A stretch of 64,000 bases of DNA from Salipiger bermudensis HTCC2601. GTDB taxonomy: Bacteria > Pseudomonadota > Alphaproteobacteria > Rhodobacterales > Rhodobacteraceae. Each line of letters opens with the position of its first letter. Position 1 is the first letter of the stretch. The notes beneath the pieces are model-generated. The model searched no databases, was not told the origin of the DNA, and saw nothing but the letters and a program-made list of their open reading frames with translations. This document shows positions 52,727 to 62,746 of this stretch, piece after piece. Made by a program: the position numbers and the translations under genes. The DNA lies in contig NZ_DS022276.1 in NCBI RefSeq assembly GCF_000153725.1, forward strand, positions 614,188 to 678,187, read 5' to 3'.

Positions 52727-52871
52727 CGCCTCACCTTCTCACGTCTGAGCATTCCGGACAGTGCGCGCCCGAGGGCTGCGCGCTGTCTTGTCGTGTCATC
52801 GGCCCGCATCTCGCGGCGCCGTCTCAAAACATGCGCCGCGCGCTCGCGGCCCAATAAGGAGAACGCCACCA

Positions 52872-53756
52872 ATGGCAGTCCTCGTCGACGAAAACACCAA
52901 AGTCATCTGTCAGGGCTTCACCGGCTCGCAGGGCACCTTCCACTCCGAGCAGGCCATCGCCTACGGCACCAAGATGGTCGGCGGCGTGACCCCCGGCAAG
53001 GGCGGTCAGGAGCACCTCGGCCTGCCGGTCTTCAACTCGGTCCACGAAGCCGTGCACAAGACCGAGGCCAACGCCTCGGTGATCTACGTGCCGCCGCCCT
53101 TCGCCGCCGACTCCATCCTCGAGGCGATCGACGCCGAGATCGAGCTCATCATCTGCATCACCGAGGGCATCCCGGTGCTCGACATGATGAAGGTGAAGCG
53201 CGCCCTGATCGACAGCAAGTCGCGCCTGATCGGCCCGAACTGCCCCGGTGTCATCACCCCCGACGCCTGCAAGATCGGCATCATGCCCGGCCACATCCAC
53301 AAGCGTGGCAAGGTCGGCGTCGTGTCGCGTTCGGGCACCCTGACCTATGAAGCCGTGAAGCAGACCACCGACCTCGGCCTCGGCCAGTCCTCGGCCGTGG
53401 GCATCGGTGGCGACCCGATCAAGGGCACCGAGCACATCGACGTGCTCGACATGTTCCTGGACGATCCGGAAACCGAATCCATCATCATGATCGGCGAGAT
53501 CGGTGGCTCGGCGGAAGAAGAAGCCGCAGAGTTCCTCAAGGAGCAGAAGAAGAAAGGCCGCTGGAAGCCGACCGCTGGCTTCATCGCCGGCCGCACCGCC
53601 CCTCCGGGCCGCCGCATGGGCCACGCCGGCGCCATCGTCGCCGGTGGCAAGGGCGACGCAGAGTCCAAGATCGAGGCCATGAAGTCGGCCGGCATCGTGG
53701 TCGCGGACAGCCCCGCCACCCTCGGCGAAGCCGTCGTCAAGGCGATGGAAGCCTGA
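52872..53756 (+). CDS. sucD: Succinyl-CoA synthetase, alpha subunit
   Basis: CoA-binding and phosphohistidine subunit of succinyl-CoA synthetase. It has 294 residues. Seen: CoA-binding [56 protein letters not shown], and the active histidine in [28 protein letters not shown] precedes the ATG at 52872; a longer in-frame stretch has no similarity. sucA begins 193 bp later. Confidence 0.98.
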   Translation: MAVLVDENTKVICQGFTGSQGTFHSEQAIAYGTKMVGGVTPGKGGQEHLGLPVFNSVHEAVHKTEANASVIYVPPPFAADSILEAIDAEIELIICITEGIPVLDMMKVKRALIDSKSRLIGPNCPGVITPDACKIGIMPGHIHKRGKVGVVSRSGTLTYEAVKQTTDLGLGQSSAVGIGGDPIKGTEHIDVLDMFLDDPETESIIMIGEIGGSAEEEAAEFLKEQKKKGRWKPTAGFIAGRTAPPGRRMGHAGAIVAGGKGDAESKIEAMKSAGIVVADSPATLGEAVVKAMEA

Positions 53757-53767
53757 GGAAATATCTT

Positions 53768-53791
53768 CGCCCCGGGCTTGCGTCCGGGGCG
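53768..53791 (+). terminator. Hairpin between sucD and sucA
   Basis: CGCCCCGG (53768-53775) pairs with CCGGGGCG (53784-53791), 11 bp past the sucD stop. No T tract, so read-through to sucA or mRNA protection is likely. Confidence 0.45.
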
Positions 53792-53949
53792 ACCGGCACA
53801 AATGTCGGTCATCAGCAACGCGTGGTCCGGGTTTTGCCCGGGACGCGCCATTGAAAAGCCAAGCAGATTGGCTGAGCATCACGACAGGCGCCGGGCGGTC
53901 CGGCCTCTTTCCTGCTGCTACAGCGATCGGTCAGAAAGGAAGACGCGCG

Positions 53950-56922
53950 ATGACGGATCAGAGTCCCAACGACCAGTTCCACGCCTCCAGCTTCATGCAG
54001 GGCGCGAACGCGGAGTACCTCGAACAGATGTACGCCCGCTACGCCAACGACCCCAACGCGGTGGATGCCGCCTGGGCGGAGTTCTTCAGCGCCCTCGGCG
54101 ATGACGAGACCAGCGTGAAGGCCGAGGCCCAGGGCGCCTCCTGGCACCGGGCCGACTGGCCGCCGACCCCGGATGACGATGTCACCGCGGCGCTGACCGG
54201 CGAATGGCCGATGCCGATGGCCCCCGCAGAAGCCAAGGGCGCCGGCAAGAAGATCGCCGACAAAGCCTCCGAGAAGGGCGTCAGCCTGACCGACGATCAG
54301 GTCAAGCGCGCCGTGCTCGACTCGATCCGCGCGCTGATGATCATCCGCGCCCACCGCATCCGCGGCCACCTCGCCGCCGATCTCGATCCGCTGGGCCTGC
54401 ACGGTCGCGACCCGCATCCCGAGCTCGACCCCAAGGCCTACGGCTTCACCGACGCCGACATGGACCGGCCGATCTTCATCGACAACGTTCTGGGCCTCCA
54501 GATCGCGTCGCTGCGCGAGATCATGGGCGTGCTCAAGCGCACCTATTGCGGCACCTTCGCGCTGCAGTACATGCACATCTCCGACCCCGAGCAGTCCTCC
54601 TGGCTGAAGGAGCGCATCGAGGGCTACGGGAAAGAAGTGAAGTTCACCCGTGAAGGGCGCCGCGCCATCCTCAACAAGATGGTCGAGGCAGAGGGCTTCG
54701 AGAAGTTCCTGCACGTCAAGTACATGGGCACCAAGCGCTTCGGCCTCGACGGCGGCGAAAGCCTGATCCCGGCGATGGAGCAGATCATCAAGCGCGGCGG
54801 CAACCTCGGCATCAAGGAAGTCGTGGTCGGCATGCCCCACCGCGGCCGCCTGTCGGTGCTCGCCAACGTGATGAACAAGCCCTACCGCGCGATCTTCAAC
54901 GAATTCCAGGGCGGCAGCTTCAAGCCCGAGGATGTCGACGGCTCCGGCGACGTGAAATACCACCTCGGCGCCTCCTCGGACCGCGAGTTCGACGGCAACG
55001 AGGTGCACCTGTCGCTGACCGCCAACCCCTCGCACCTCGAGGCGGTGAACCCGGTGGTTCTGGGCAAGGTCCGCGCCAAGCAGGACCAGCTCGGCGATGT
55101 CGAGCGTACGCAGGTGCTTCCGGTGCTGCTGCACGGTGACGCGGCCTTTGCCGGTCAGGGCGTCGTGGCCGAGTGCTTCGCTCTGTCGGGCCTGCGCGGT
55201 CACCGCACCGGCGGCACCATCCACATCGTGGTGAACAACCAGATCGGCTTCACCACCGCGCCGCACTTCTCGCGCTCCTCGCCCTACCCCACCGACAACG
55301 CACTGGTGGTCGAGGCGCCGATCTTCCACGTCAACGGTGACGACCCCGAGGCCGTGGTGCACGCCGCCAAGGTGGCCACCGAGTTCCGCCAGAAGTTCGG
55401 CAAGGACGTGGTCATCGACATGTTCTGCTACCGCCGGTTCGGTCACAACGAGGGCGACGAGCCCATGTTCACCAACCCGGTGATGTACAAGCAGATCAAG
55501 AAGCAAAAGACGACGCTGACGCTCTACACCGAGCGGCTCGTCAAGGACGGCCTGATCCCCGAGGGCGAAATCGAGGACATGAAGGCGGCGTTCCAGGCCC
55601 ACCTCAACGAGGAGTTCGAGGCCGGCAAGACCTTCAAGCCGAACAAGGCCGACTGGCTCGATGGCCGCTGGTCGCATCTCGACAAGCAGAAAGAGGGCAA
55701 CTACCAGCGCGGCGAGACCGCGATCAAGCCCGAGACGCTGGAAGAGATCGGCAAGGGCCTGACCACGGTCCCCGAGGGCTTCCCGCTGCACAAGACCGTC
55801 GGACGCTTCCTCGATCACCGCAAGAAGATGTTCGAGAACGGCGCCGGCTTCGACTGGGCGACCGCCGAGAGCATGGCCTTCGGCTCTCTTCTCACCGAGG
55901 GCTACCCGGTGCGCCTGTCCGGTCAGGACAGCACCCGCGGCACCTTCTCGCAGCGCCATTCCGGCCTGATCAACCAGGACGACGAAGAGCGCTACTACCC
56001 GCTCAACAACATCCGCGAAGGCCAGGCCCGCTACGAGGTGATCGACAGCGCGCTCTCGGAATATGCGGTCTGCGGCTTCGAGTACGGCTATTCGCTGGCC
56101 GAGCCCAACTCGCTGGTGCTGTGGGAAGCGCAGTTCGGCGATTTCGCCAACGGCGCCCAGATCATGTTCGACCAGTTCGTGAGCTCCGGTGAATCGAAGT
56201 GGCTGCGCATGTCGGGCCTCGTCTGCCTGCTGCCGCATGGCTACGAGGGCCAGGGCCCTGAGCACAGCTCGGCGCGTCTCGAGCGCTTCCTCCAGATGTG
56301 CGGTCAGGACAACTGGATCGTCGCCAACTGCTCGACTCCGGCGAACTACTTCCACATCCTGCGCCGTCAGCTGCACCGCAGCTACCGCAAGCCGCTGATC
56401 ATGATGACGCCGAAATCGCTTCTGCGTCACAAGCTGGCCGTGTCCAACGCCGAGGATTTCGTCACCGGTTCGAGCTTCCACCGCGTGCTCTGGGACGATG
56501 CCGAGAAGGGCCATTCGGAAACAACCCTGAAGCCCGATGCCGAGATCAAGCGCGTCGTGATGTGCTCGGGCAAGGTCTATTACGACCTGCTCGAGGAGCG
56601 CGATGCCCGCGGCCTCGACGACGTCTACATCCTGCGCATCGAGCAGTTCTATCCCTTCCCGGCGCTGAGCCTCGTGAAGGAGCTGGAACGCTTCAAGGGC
56701 GCCGAGATGATCTGGTGCCAGGAAGAGCCCAAGAACCAGGGCGCCTGGACCTTCATCGAGCCCAACATCGAATGGGTGCTGGGGCGCATCGACGCCACCC
56801 ACAAGCGGCCGGTCTACGTGGGCCGCGCCACCTCGGCCTCGCCCGCCACGGGTCTGGCCAGCCAGCACAAGGCACAACAAGAAGCGCTCGTGAACGAGGC
56901 GCTGACCATCGAAGGGAATTGA
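53950..56922 (+). CDS. sucA: 2-oxoglutarate dehydrogenase E1 component
   Basis: Thiamine-diphosphate-dependent decarboxylation of 2-oxoglutarate. It has 990 residues. Seen: the lipoyl-enzyme anchoring N-terminus [40 protein letters not shown], the ThDP region [37 protein letters not shown], and the transketolase C-domain with [35 protein letters not shown] precedes the ATG at 53950, chosen over a start 33 codons upstream. sucB begins 4 bases later. Confidence 0.98.
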   Translation: MTDQSPNDQFHASSFMQGANAEYLEQMYARYANDPNAVDAAWAEFFSALGDDETSVKAEAQGASWHRADWPPTPDDDVTAALTGEWPMPMAPAEAKGAGKKIADKASEKGVSLTDDQVKRAVLDSIRALMIIRAHRIRGHLAADLDPLGLHGRDPHPELDPKAYGFTDADMDRPIFIDNVLGLQIASLREIMGVLKRTYCGTFALQYMHISDPEQSSWLKERIEGYGKEVKFTREGRRAILNKMVEAEGFEKFLHVKYMGTKRFGLDGGESLIPAMEQIIKRGGNLGIKEVVVGMPHRGRLSVLANVMNKPYRAIFNEFQGGSFKPEDVDGSGDVKYHLGASSDREFDGNEVHLSLTANPSHLEAVNPVVLGKVRAKQDQLGDVERTQVLPVLLHGDAAFAGQGVVAECFALSGLRGHRTGGTIHIVVNNQIGFTTAPHFSRSSPYPTDNALVVEAPIFHVNGDDPEAVVHAAKVATEFRQKFGKDVVIDMFCYRRFGHNEGDEPMFTNPVMYKQIKKQKTTLTLYTERLVKDGLIPEGEIEDMKAAFQAHLNEEFEAGKTFKPNKADWLDGRWSHLDKQKEGNYQRGETAIKPETLEEIGKGLTTVPEGFPLHKTVGRFLDHRKKMFENGAGFDWATAESMAFGSLLTEGYPVRLSGQDSTRGTFSQRHSGLINQDDEERYYPLNNIREGQARYEVIDSALSEYAVCGFEYGYSLAEPNSLVLWEAQFGDFANGAQIMFDQFVSSGESKWLRMSGLVCLLPHGYEGQGPEHSSARLERFLQMCGQDNWIVANCSTPANYFHILRRQLHRSYRKPLIMMTPKSLLRHKLAVSNAEDFVTGSSFHRVLWDDAEKGHSETTLKPDAEIKRVVMCSGKVYYDLLEERDARGLDDVYILRIEQFYPFPALSLVKELERFKGAEMIWCQEEPKNQGAWTFIEPNIEWVLGRIDATHKRPVYVGRATSASPATGLASQHKAQQEALVNEALTIEGN

Positions 56923-56926
56923 GACT

Positions 56927-58465
56927 ATGACGACCGAAGTGCGCGTCCCCACGCTCGGGGAATCCGTGACCGAGGCAACGGTGGCCACCTGGTTCAAGAA
57001 GCCTGGCGACAGCGTTGACGTGGACGAGATGCTCTGCGAGCTGGAAACCGACAAGGTGACCGTCGAGGTCCCCTCGCCGGTGGCCGGTGTGCTCGAGGAC
57101 ATCGTCGCCAATGAAGGCGATACCGTCGGCGTCGATGCGCTTCTCGCCAACATCGCCCCCGCGGGCGAGGCCGGCTCGACCACCGTCGAGGAACGCCCCT
57201 CCGCCGCCAAGTCCTCCTCCGAAGAGGCGCCGGCCTCCGGCGGTGACGCCCCGGTCGACGTGATGGTCCCGACCCTGGGCGAGTCCGTCTCCGAGGCCAC
57301 CGTCTCGACCTGGTTCAAGAAGGTCGGCGACAGCGTCGAGCAGGACGAGATGCTCTGCGAACTCGAGACCGACAAGGTCTCGGTCGAAGTGCCCGCCCCG
57401 GCCTCCGGCACCCTGACCGAGATCCTCGCCGAGGAAGGCGCCACCGTCGAAGCCGGCGGCAAGCTCGCAGTCATGTCCGGCGGTGCCGGTGGTGCTGCCA
57501 AGGGCGCCGTCGAAGCCCCGGCGCCGAGCTCCGCCTCTGCCGCCGAGCCCACCACCTCGGGCCGCGGCGATGTCGAGGATGCGCCGTCGGCCAAGAAGGC
57601 GATGGCCGAGGCCGGTCTCGACCCGAAGGACGTCAAGGGCACCGGCAAGGACGGCCGCGTCATGAAGGAAGACGTCTCGGCCGCGATCGCCGCCGCCAAG
57701 TCGGCCCCGGCCGCCTCCTCCGCCCCGGCCCAGCCGCAGCGCGCGCCGAGCCCGGCCGAGGATGCCGCCCGCGAAGAGCGCGTCAAGATGACCCGCCTGC
57801 GCCAGACCATCGCCCGCCGCCTGAAGGACGCTCAGAACACCGCCGCCATGCTCACCACCTACAACGAGGTGGACATGACCGAGACGATGGCGCTGCGGAA
57901 GCAGTACAAGGACCTGTTCGAGAAGAAGCACGGCGTGCGTCTCGGCTTCATGTCCTTCTTCACCAAGGCCTGCGTGCACGCGCTGAAGGAAGTCCCCGAG
58001 GTCAACGCCGAGATCGACGGCAACGAGGTGGTCTACAAGAACTTCGTTCACATGGGCATCGCCGCGGGCACCCCGCAGGGTCTCGTTGTGCCGGTTCTGC
58101 GCGACGTCCACGAGAAGTCCTTCGCCGAGATCGAAGGCGAGATCGCCGAGAAGGGCAAGCGCGCCCGTGACGGCAAGCTCTCGATGGCCGAGATGCAGGG
58201 CGGCACGTTCACCATCTCCAACGGGGGTGTCTACGGCTCGCTGATGTCCTCGCCGATCCTCAACCCGCCGCAGTCGGGCATCCTCGGCATGCACAAGATC
58301 CAGGACCGCCCGATGGTCGTCAACGGCGAGATCAAGATCCGCCCGATGATGTACCTCGCGCTGAGCTACGATCACCGCATCGTCGACGGCAAGGGCGCCG
58401 TGACCTTCCTCGTACGCGTCAAGGAAGCGCTCGAGGATCCGCGTCGCCTGCTGATGGATCTCTGA
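56927..58465 (+). CDS. sucB: 2-oxoglutarate dehydrogenase E2 (dihydrolipoyl succinyltransferase), two lipoyl domains
   Basis: Core of the 2-oxoglutarate dehydrogenase complex, 512 residues. Seen: two lipoyl domains, with lipoylated lysines K43 (ETDKVTVEV) and K150 (ETDKVSVEV), an Ala/Pro-rich linker, a peripheral-subunit-binding domain around residues 205-245 ([20 protein letters not shown]), and a catalytic domain with [16 protein letters not shown] holding the active His and Asp. Most SucB proteins have one lipoyl domain; two occur in some Rhodobacteraceae. It sits 4 bases after sucA. lpd lies 1.3 kb on, after three small genes. Confidence 0.97.
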   Translation: MTTEVRVPTLGESVTEATVATWFKKPGDSVDVDEMLCELETDKVTVEVPSPVAGVLEDIVANEGDTVGVDALLANIAPAGEAGSTTVEERPSAAKSSSEEAPASGGDAPVDVMVPTLGESVSEATVSTWFKKVGDSVEQDEMLCELETDKVSVEVPAPASGTLTEILAEEGATVEAGGKLAVMSGGAGGAAKGAVEAPAPSSASAAEPTTSGRGDVEDAPSAKKAMAEAGLDPKDVKGTGKDGRVMKEDVSAAIAAAKSAPAASSAPAQPQRAPSPAEDAAREERVKMTRLRQTIARRLKDAQNTAAMLTTYNEVDMTETMALRKQYKDLFEKKHGVRLGFMSFFTKACVHALKEVPEVNAEIDGNEVVYKNFVHMGIAAGTPQGLVVPVLRDVHEKSFAEIEGEIAEKGKRARDGKLSMAEMQGGTFTISNGGVYGSLMSSPILNPPQSGILGMHKIQDRPMVVNGEIKIRPMMYLALSYDHRIVDGKGAVTFLVRVKEALEDPRRLLMDL

Positions 58466-58473
58466 TCCCGATC

Positions 58474-58498
58474 CCCGGGCGGGCCCGTCCCGCCCGGG
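58474..58498 (+). terminator. Hairpin after sucB
   Basis: CCCGGGCGGG (58474-58483) pairs with CCCGCCCGGG (58489-58498) with a five-base loop, 8 bp past the sucB stop. Only CCCCTTTC follows, so termination may be partial. Confidence 0.55.
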
Positions 58499-58665
58499 AT
58501 CCCCTTTCGGAGAGGGTTCATGCAGCGCAGCCCCGCGACCAGATCGACCACGCGCCCGACGGCCTGCGCCAGAGCCGCCTCCGCCCCCCGATGCCTCGCC
58601 GGCATCTGCCGCCGCGCTAGCTTCAAGATTCCGTCCAAGATGACCTTACAAACGGAGACCTGAGC

Positions 58666-58902
58666 ATGGCCACGCAGCTTCTTCTTCACTTCCCCGGCTT
58701 CGATGAAGCCCAGTTCGACAGCGATGCCGAGAACCGCGCCAATGCCGGTCTTACCCTGCTGCAGCGCTGGACCGAGGAAAGCGGCCCCGGCCATTGGCTG
58801 CTGTTTTCCGTCAACGACCTGCCCAAGGCCAAGGCCTGGCTCGAGAAGAGCTCGGCACTCGGCCACGGCCCCGCCGCCTCGCATGTCCTGAGGACCGCCT
58901 GA
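58666..58902 (+). CDS. Small hypothetical protein between sucB and lpd (78 residues)
   Basis: Function unknown. It is a 78-residue cytoplasmic protein starting MATQLLLHFPGFDEAQFDSD, then ENRANAGLTLLQRWTEES and PGHWLLFSVNDLPKAKAWLE. The pattern resembles a ferredoxin-like alpha-beta fold of about 80 residues (beta-alpha-beta), as in DUF3303-type small proteins, but this is a weak guess. CGGAGACCTGAGC precedes the ATG. Its stop lies 2 bases before the first MAPEG gene, so the three small genes are one unit. Confidence 0.75.
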   Translation: MATQLLLHFPGFDEAQFDSDAENRANAGLTLLQRWTEESGPGHWLLFSVNDLPKAKAWLEKSSALGHGPAASHVLRTA

Positions 58903-58904
58903 GC

Positions 58905-59297
58905 ATGAGCCCCGAACTTGCCGCCCTCGCCGCAACCGCCTTCATCCAGCTCGCCGCGGTGCTCTGGTCGCAACGCGCGCTCGAGGCCGATATCGGCCAT
59001 GACGGCAACACCGGCACCCGCGAGGGGCTCGACGACCGCCTCTCCGAGCACACCAAGCGCCTGCGCCGGGCGCTGGCCAACCACACCGAGAATATCGGCC
59101 TGTTCATCATCGCCGTGGTGCTGGTCGAATTCACGGCCAGCAACGGCTGGATCACCGGGCTCGCCGCCTGGATCTTCGTCGCGGCCCGCGCCCTCTACCT
59201 GCCCGCCTACGCCTTCGGCTGGGTGCCGTGGCGCTCGGTGATCTTCATGGCGGGTTTTCTCTCCTGTTTCGTCATGATCATCGCGAGCGTCTTCTGA
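58905..59297 (+). CDS. MAPEG family membrane protein (first of two)
   Basis: Membrane protein of 130 residues of the MAPEG group (membrane proteins linked to glutathione and eicosanoid metabolism); bacterial members have no clear role. Seen: four helices, ALANHTENIGLFIIAVVLVE (the N-x-x-E MAPEG pattern), ARALYLPAYAFGWVPWRS, the conserved R-x-x-Y-x-x-x-Y end, and a last helix with FMAGFLSCFVMIIASVF. The ATG at 58905 follows the preceding stop by two bases. A second, similar gene starts one base after its stop. Confidence 0.88.
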   Translation: MSPELAALAATAFIQLAAVLWSQRALEADIGHDGNTGTREGLDDRLSEHTKRLRRALANHTENIGLFIIAVVLVEFTASNGWITGLAAWIFVAARALYLPAYAFGWVPWRSVIFMAGFLSCFVMIIASVF

Positions 59298-59298
59298 C

Positions 59299-59688
59299 AT
59301 GACCCCCGAGCTCACCGCCCTCGTCCTCGCCGCGCTTCTGCAGATCGCCCAGTTCGCCCTGTTTTCGGTGCTGGCCCAGCGACAGGTCGGCCCGAAATAC
59401 GCCGCCTCGCCGCGCGACACGCCACGCCAGCTTACCGGCTATGCCGGCCGCGCCCAGCGTGCCATGAACAACCATTTCGAAGGGCTGATCCTCTTCACCA
59501 TAGCGGTGGTCGCCGTCACCTATGCCGACCAGACCTCGGCGCTCACCCTGCTCTGCGCGCTGGCCTATCTCGGCGCCCGCCTGCTCTACATCCCCGCCTA
59601 TCTCTTCGGCTGGGCGCCCTGGCGCTCGCTGATTTGGGTGGTGGGGCTCGTTGCGACTGCCGTCATGCTCGTGGCGGCGCTCTTCTGA
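59299..59688 (+). CDS. MAPEG family membrane protein (second of two)
   Basis: Membrane protein of 129 residues with four helices, a tandem paralogue of the gene before it. Seen: AMNNHFEGLILFTIAVVAVT (matching NHTENIGLFIIAVVLV of the first), ARLLYIPAYLFGWAPWRSLI and a last helix with LVATAVMLVAALF. The pair may form a hetero-oligomer, as MAPEG proteins are trimers. It starts one base after the first copy, so the two are translated together, and 99 bp before lpd. Confidence 0.9.
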   Translation: MTPELTALVLAALLQIAQFALFSVLAQRQVGPKYAASPRDTPRQLTGYAGRAQRAMNNHFEGLILFTIAVVAVTYADQTSALTLLCALAYLGARLLYIPAYLFGWAPWRSLIWVVGLVATAVMLVAALF

Positions 59689-59693
59689 TGAGG

Positions 59694-59759
59694 CCTCTTC
59701 TGGCCTGAAATATCCCGGGGTGAATGCGGCGCAGCCGCAGAGGGGCAGCGCCCCTCCCC
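59694..59759. repeat. Dispersed intergenic repeat, long form (copy F)
   Basis: CTCTTCTGGCCTGAAATATC, then CCGGGGTGAATGCGGCG and a GGGGCAGCGCCCC hairpin. The same order and spacing occur at 25100-25172. It separates the second MAPEG gene from lpd. Confidence 0.65.
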
Positions 59760-59787
59760 GCCTAGACGACAAGGAAAGGACTACCAC

Positions 59788-61182
59788 ATGGCACAATACG
59801 ACGTCATCGTCATCGGCGCGGGTCCCGGCGGCTACGTTGCCGCCATCCGCTGCGCCCAGCTCGGCCTCAAGACCGCCTGTGTCGAGGGCCGCGAGACCCT
59901 CGGCGGCACCTGCCTGAACGTGGGCTGCATCCCCTCCAAGGCGCTGCTGCATGCCAGCCACCAGCTGCACGAGGCGGAAGAGAACTTCGCCAAGATGGGC
60001 CTCAAGGGCAAGGCGCCCTCGGTCGACTGGAAGCAGATGCTGTCCTACAAGGACGACGTCATCGGCCAGAACACCGGCGGCATCGAGTTCCTCTTCAAGA
60101 AGAACAAGATCGACTGGCTCAAGGGATGGGGTTCGATCCCCGAGGCTGGCAAGGTCAAGGTCGGTGACGAGGTTCACGAGGCCAAGAACATCATCATCGC
60201 CTCGGGCTCCGCGCCCGCTTCGGTGCCCGGCGCAGAGGTCGAGATCGATGAGAAGGTCGTGGTCACCTCCACCGGTGCGCTCGAACTGCCGAAGATCCCC
60301 AAGAAGATGGTGGTGATCGGCGCCGGCGTGATCGGCCTCGAGATGGGCTCGGTCTACAAGCGCCTCGGCTCCGAGGTCACCGTGATCGAGTTCCTCGACA
60401 CCATCACGCCCACGATGGACACGGAGGTGCAGCGTAACTTCAAGAAGATGCTGACCAAGCAGGGCCTCGAGTTCACTCTCGGTGCGGCGGTCTCCAAGGT
60501 CGAGACCAAGGGCGGCAAGGCCAAGGTCACCTACAAGCTGCGCAAGGATGACAGCGAGCACAGCGTGGATGCGGACGTGGTGCTCGTCGCCACCGGTCGC
60601 AAGCCCTACACCGAGGGTCTGGGGCTCGACGCGCTCGGCATCGAGACCACCAAGGGCGGCCAGATCAAGACCGACAGCCACTGGGCGACCAGCGTCAAGG
60701 GTGTCTACGCCATCGGCGACGCCATCGAGGGCCCGATGCTGGCCCACAAGGCCGAGGACGAGGGCATGGCCTGCGCCGAGGTCATCGCCGGCAAGCATGG
60801 TCACGTAAACTACAACGTGATCCCGAGCGTGATCTACACCCACCCCGAGGTCGCCTCGGTCGGCGCCACCGAGCAGGAGCTCAAGGACGCCGGCAAGGCC
60901 TACAAGGTTGGCAAGTTCTCCTTCATGGGCAACGGCCGCGCCAAGGCCGTGTTCGCCGGCGACGGCTTCGTCAAGCTGCTGGCGGACAAGGAAACCGACC
61001 GCATCCTCGGCTGCCACATCATCGGCCCGGCGGCCGGCGACCTGATCCACGAGGTCTGCGTGGCGATGGAATACGGCGGCTCGGCCGAGGACCTGGCGCT
61101 GACCTGCCACGCCCACCCGACCTTCTCGGAAGCGGTGCGCGAGGCAGCGCTGGCCTGCGGCGACGGCGCCATCCACGCCTGA
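59788..61182 (+). CDS. lpd: Dihydrolipoyl dehydrogenase (E3)
   Basis: FAD enzyme that re-oxidises the lipoyl groups of 2-oxoglutarate dehydrogenase and related complexes. It has 464 residues. Seen: FAD fold [20 protein letters not shown], redox-active C42 and C47 in [16 protein letters not shown] fold [40 protein letters not shown] and the C-terminal active-site [16 protein letters not shown] with the His-Glu pair. AAGGAAAGGACTACCAC precedes the ATG. It is probably served by its own promoter or by read-through from the small genes; a strong terminator follows. Confidence 0.98.
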   Translation: MAQYDVIVIGAGPGGYVAAIRCAQLGLKTACVEGRETLGGTCLNVGCIPSKALLHASHQLHEAEENFAKMGLKGKAPSVDWKQMLSYKDDVIGQNTGGIEFLFKKNKIDWLKGWGSIPEAGKVKVGDEVHEAKNIIIASGSAPASVPGAEVEIDEKVVVTSTGALELPKIPKKMVVIGAGVIGLEMGSVYKRLGSEVTVIEFLDTITPTMDTEVQRNFKKMLTKQGLEFTLGAAVSKVETKGGKAKVTYKLRKDDSEHSVDADVVLVATGRKPYTEGLGLDALGIETTKGGQIKTDSHWATSVKGVYAIGDAIEGPMLAHKAEDEGMACAEVIAGKHGHVNYNVIPSVIYTHPEVASVGATEQELKDAGKAYKVGKFSFMGNGRAKAVFAGDGFVKLLADKETDRILGCHIIGPAAGDLIHEVCVAMEYGGSAEDLALTCHAHPTFSEAVREAALACGDGAIHA

Positions 61183-61204
61183 TCCGACCCACCGGTCGAA
61201 ACGG

Positions 61205-61238
61205 AAAGGCCCCCGCAGCGTTCTGCGGGGGCCTTTTT
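61205..61238 (+). terminator. Intrinsic terminator of lpd
   Basis: AAAGGCCCCCGCAG (61205-61218) pairs perfectly with CTGCGGGGGCCTTT (61223-61236) with a four-base CGTT loop, and the run of five T closes it. It lies 23 bp past the lpd stop. Confidence 0.95.
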
Positions 61239-61264
61239 CGTGGCATCTCTGCGCAGCTGCCGGC

Positions 61265-62059
61265 TCAGCCGTCGCGCCCGGGGATGAAGACCTCGCTCGC
61301 GCCACCGCGCGACGGGCGCTGCGTGGCGCGCTCGGGGCCTCCGCCCTGCGGGTCGATCCCCACCACCAGCGCCGCATCATAGCGCGCCTGCTGCTCCCGG
61401 ATCGCCGCGAAGGCGCCCTCCCCCGCCTGCTGCGCGATGCCGTCATTGCCGTTCATCGTATCGCGCTCCGCCGAGCGGTCGTTGTAGGGCGGCACCGCGA
61501 GGTAGAGATACTGGCTCAGCGCGTCGGGGAAGAAGATCTGGCTGGTGAGCACCGTGCTCTCGTCGAGAAACACCTTGTAGTGGATGTGGGTCGTGCGCCC
61601 GCGATACCAGCCGGGATACATCGTGTCGAAACTGACCAGACCGTTCTCGTCAGAGATCTGGGTGCCGCGCAGGAAGGTTTCGCCGCTGGTGTCGTTGGTG
61701 CCGTCGCTGCCCTGCCTCGCGTAGCCCGAGTAGTTGCCCTGCGCATCGCAATGCCAGATATCGACCCGCGCCTCGGGCACCGGCCGGCAATCCGCCGTCA
61801 CCACCTGCATCTGAAGCCGCAGCGGCACGCCCTCGCGCCCTTCTGTGATGTCGGCGCGCAGCAGTCGTTCGTCGACGTAGTACGGCCCCTCGGTGACCTC
61901 GGGCAGCACCATGCAGACATTCGGTGTCAGCAGCCCCGCCGCGCTTGCCTGTGCCCGCGCCTTGCTCGGGAACACCCCGACGCCGGTCGCCACGACCGGA
62001 GAGGCGGCGAAACCGGCGAGCATGGCACGGCGGGTGGGGCGAGGGGTATCGGCGGACAT
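61265..62059 (-). CDS. Intradiol ring-cleavage dioxygenase, Tat-exported
   Basis: Fe(III) dioxygenase of the protocatechuate/catechol family, 264 residues; its aromatic substrate is not known. Seen: a twin-arginine signal RRAMLAGFAASPVVATG, so probably periplasmic, Y60 or Y61 in EGPYYVDER as one Fe ligand, VDIWHCDAQGNYSGY, and Y152, H158 and H160 in PGWYRGRTTHIHY as the others. No other aromatic catabolism genes flank it, so it may act on external aromatics or polyphenols. CAGGAGTTTCC precedes the ATG. Similar Tat-exported members of unclear role are known in many bacteria. Confidence 0.9.
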   Translation of the reverse strand: MSADTPRPTRRAMLAGFAASPVVATGVGVFPSKARAQASAAGLLTPNVCMVLPEVTEGPYYVDERLLRADITEGREGVPLRLQMQVVTADCRPVPEARVDIWHCDAQGNYSGYARQGSDGTNDTSGETFLRGTQISDENGLVSFDTMYPGWYRGRTTHIHYKVFLDESTVLTSQIFFPDALSQYLYLAVPPYNDRSAERDTMNGNDGIAQQAGEGAFAAIREQQARYDAALVVGIDPQGGGPERATQRPSRGGASEVFIPGRDG

Positions 62060-62143
62060 GGAAACTCCTGAATTATGAAACTCAGAAGTTCAACGTGGCC
62101 GCCCCCAGTCTCCGTTCCCGGGTTCCCAAAATAATTTGCGCAC

Positions 62144-62746
62144 TCACCAAAGCGTGTTCCGCGCCCGCTCCGGGTACTCACGCTCCCACGCGCCGGCCTC
62201 GATCTCGCCGCTGGTCATCTCGTCGAGGATCTCTCCAAGGCTTGGCGTCGCGGCGCTGTCGTCGCGGCCCCAGAGGCCGGAGCGCAGCAGCGCCTTCGGG
62301 CATTGCGCATAGACCTCGGCGATCTCGATCACCGCCACCGTGGCCGGCAACATCGACTTGCGTCGGAAGCGCTCGCGCAGCGCCGCGTCATCGGTGAGCC
62401 ACGCGGTACCGTTGACGCGCACCACCACGTTGTCGCCGGGCACCATGAACATCAGCGAGATACGCCCGTCCGAGACGATGTTGCGCAGGCTGTCGAGCCG
62501 GTTGTTGCCGCGCCAGTCCGGCAGCGCCAGTGTGCCGGGATCGAGCTCGAGCACCACCGGGCCGTCATCGCCACGCGGCGTGCCGTCGGTGCCATCGGGG
62601 CCGACGGTCGAGATCACGCAGAAGCGCGCGGCCTCGATCCAGCGCCGGTAGGCCGGGGTCAGCCGCTGCGCCACCTTGCGCAGCGCCGCGTCCGAGGGTG
62701 TACCGTAGAGCGCCTCGAGCTCGGCGCTGTCCTCAATCCTGCGCAT
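62144..62746 (-). CDS. FMN-dependent pyridoxamine-5'-phosphate oxidase family protein
   Basis: Flavin-binding split-barrel protein of 200 residues, similar to the MSMEG_1061-type PPOX group; substrate unknown. Seen: ARFCVISTVGPDGTDGTPRG, LALPDWRGNNRLDSLRNI (the FMN-binding R-x-N-N-R-x-DS-x-N stretch), ISLMFMVPGDNVVVRVNGTA, and VYAQCPKALLRSGLW, the C-terminal signature of the group. It overlaps plsC by 14 bp and is probably last in ftsX-plsC-PPOX. Confidence 0.9.
   Translation of the reverse strand: MRRIEDSAELEALYGTPSDAALRKVAQRLTPAYRRWIEAARFCVISTVGPDGTDGTPRGDDGPVVLELDPGTLALPDWRGNNRLDSLRNIVSDGRISLMFMVPGDNVVVRVNGTAWLTDDAALRERFRRKSMLPATVAVIEIAEVYAQCPKALLRSGLWGRDDSAATPSLGEILDEMTSGEIEAGAWEREYPERARNTLW

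Noticed and set aside
53812..57810. Antisense open frame of 1332 codons across sucA and sucB
   Set aside because: It is the complement of two certain genes. Long antisense frames are common in high-GC DNA with strong third-base bias, and the product has no known domain.
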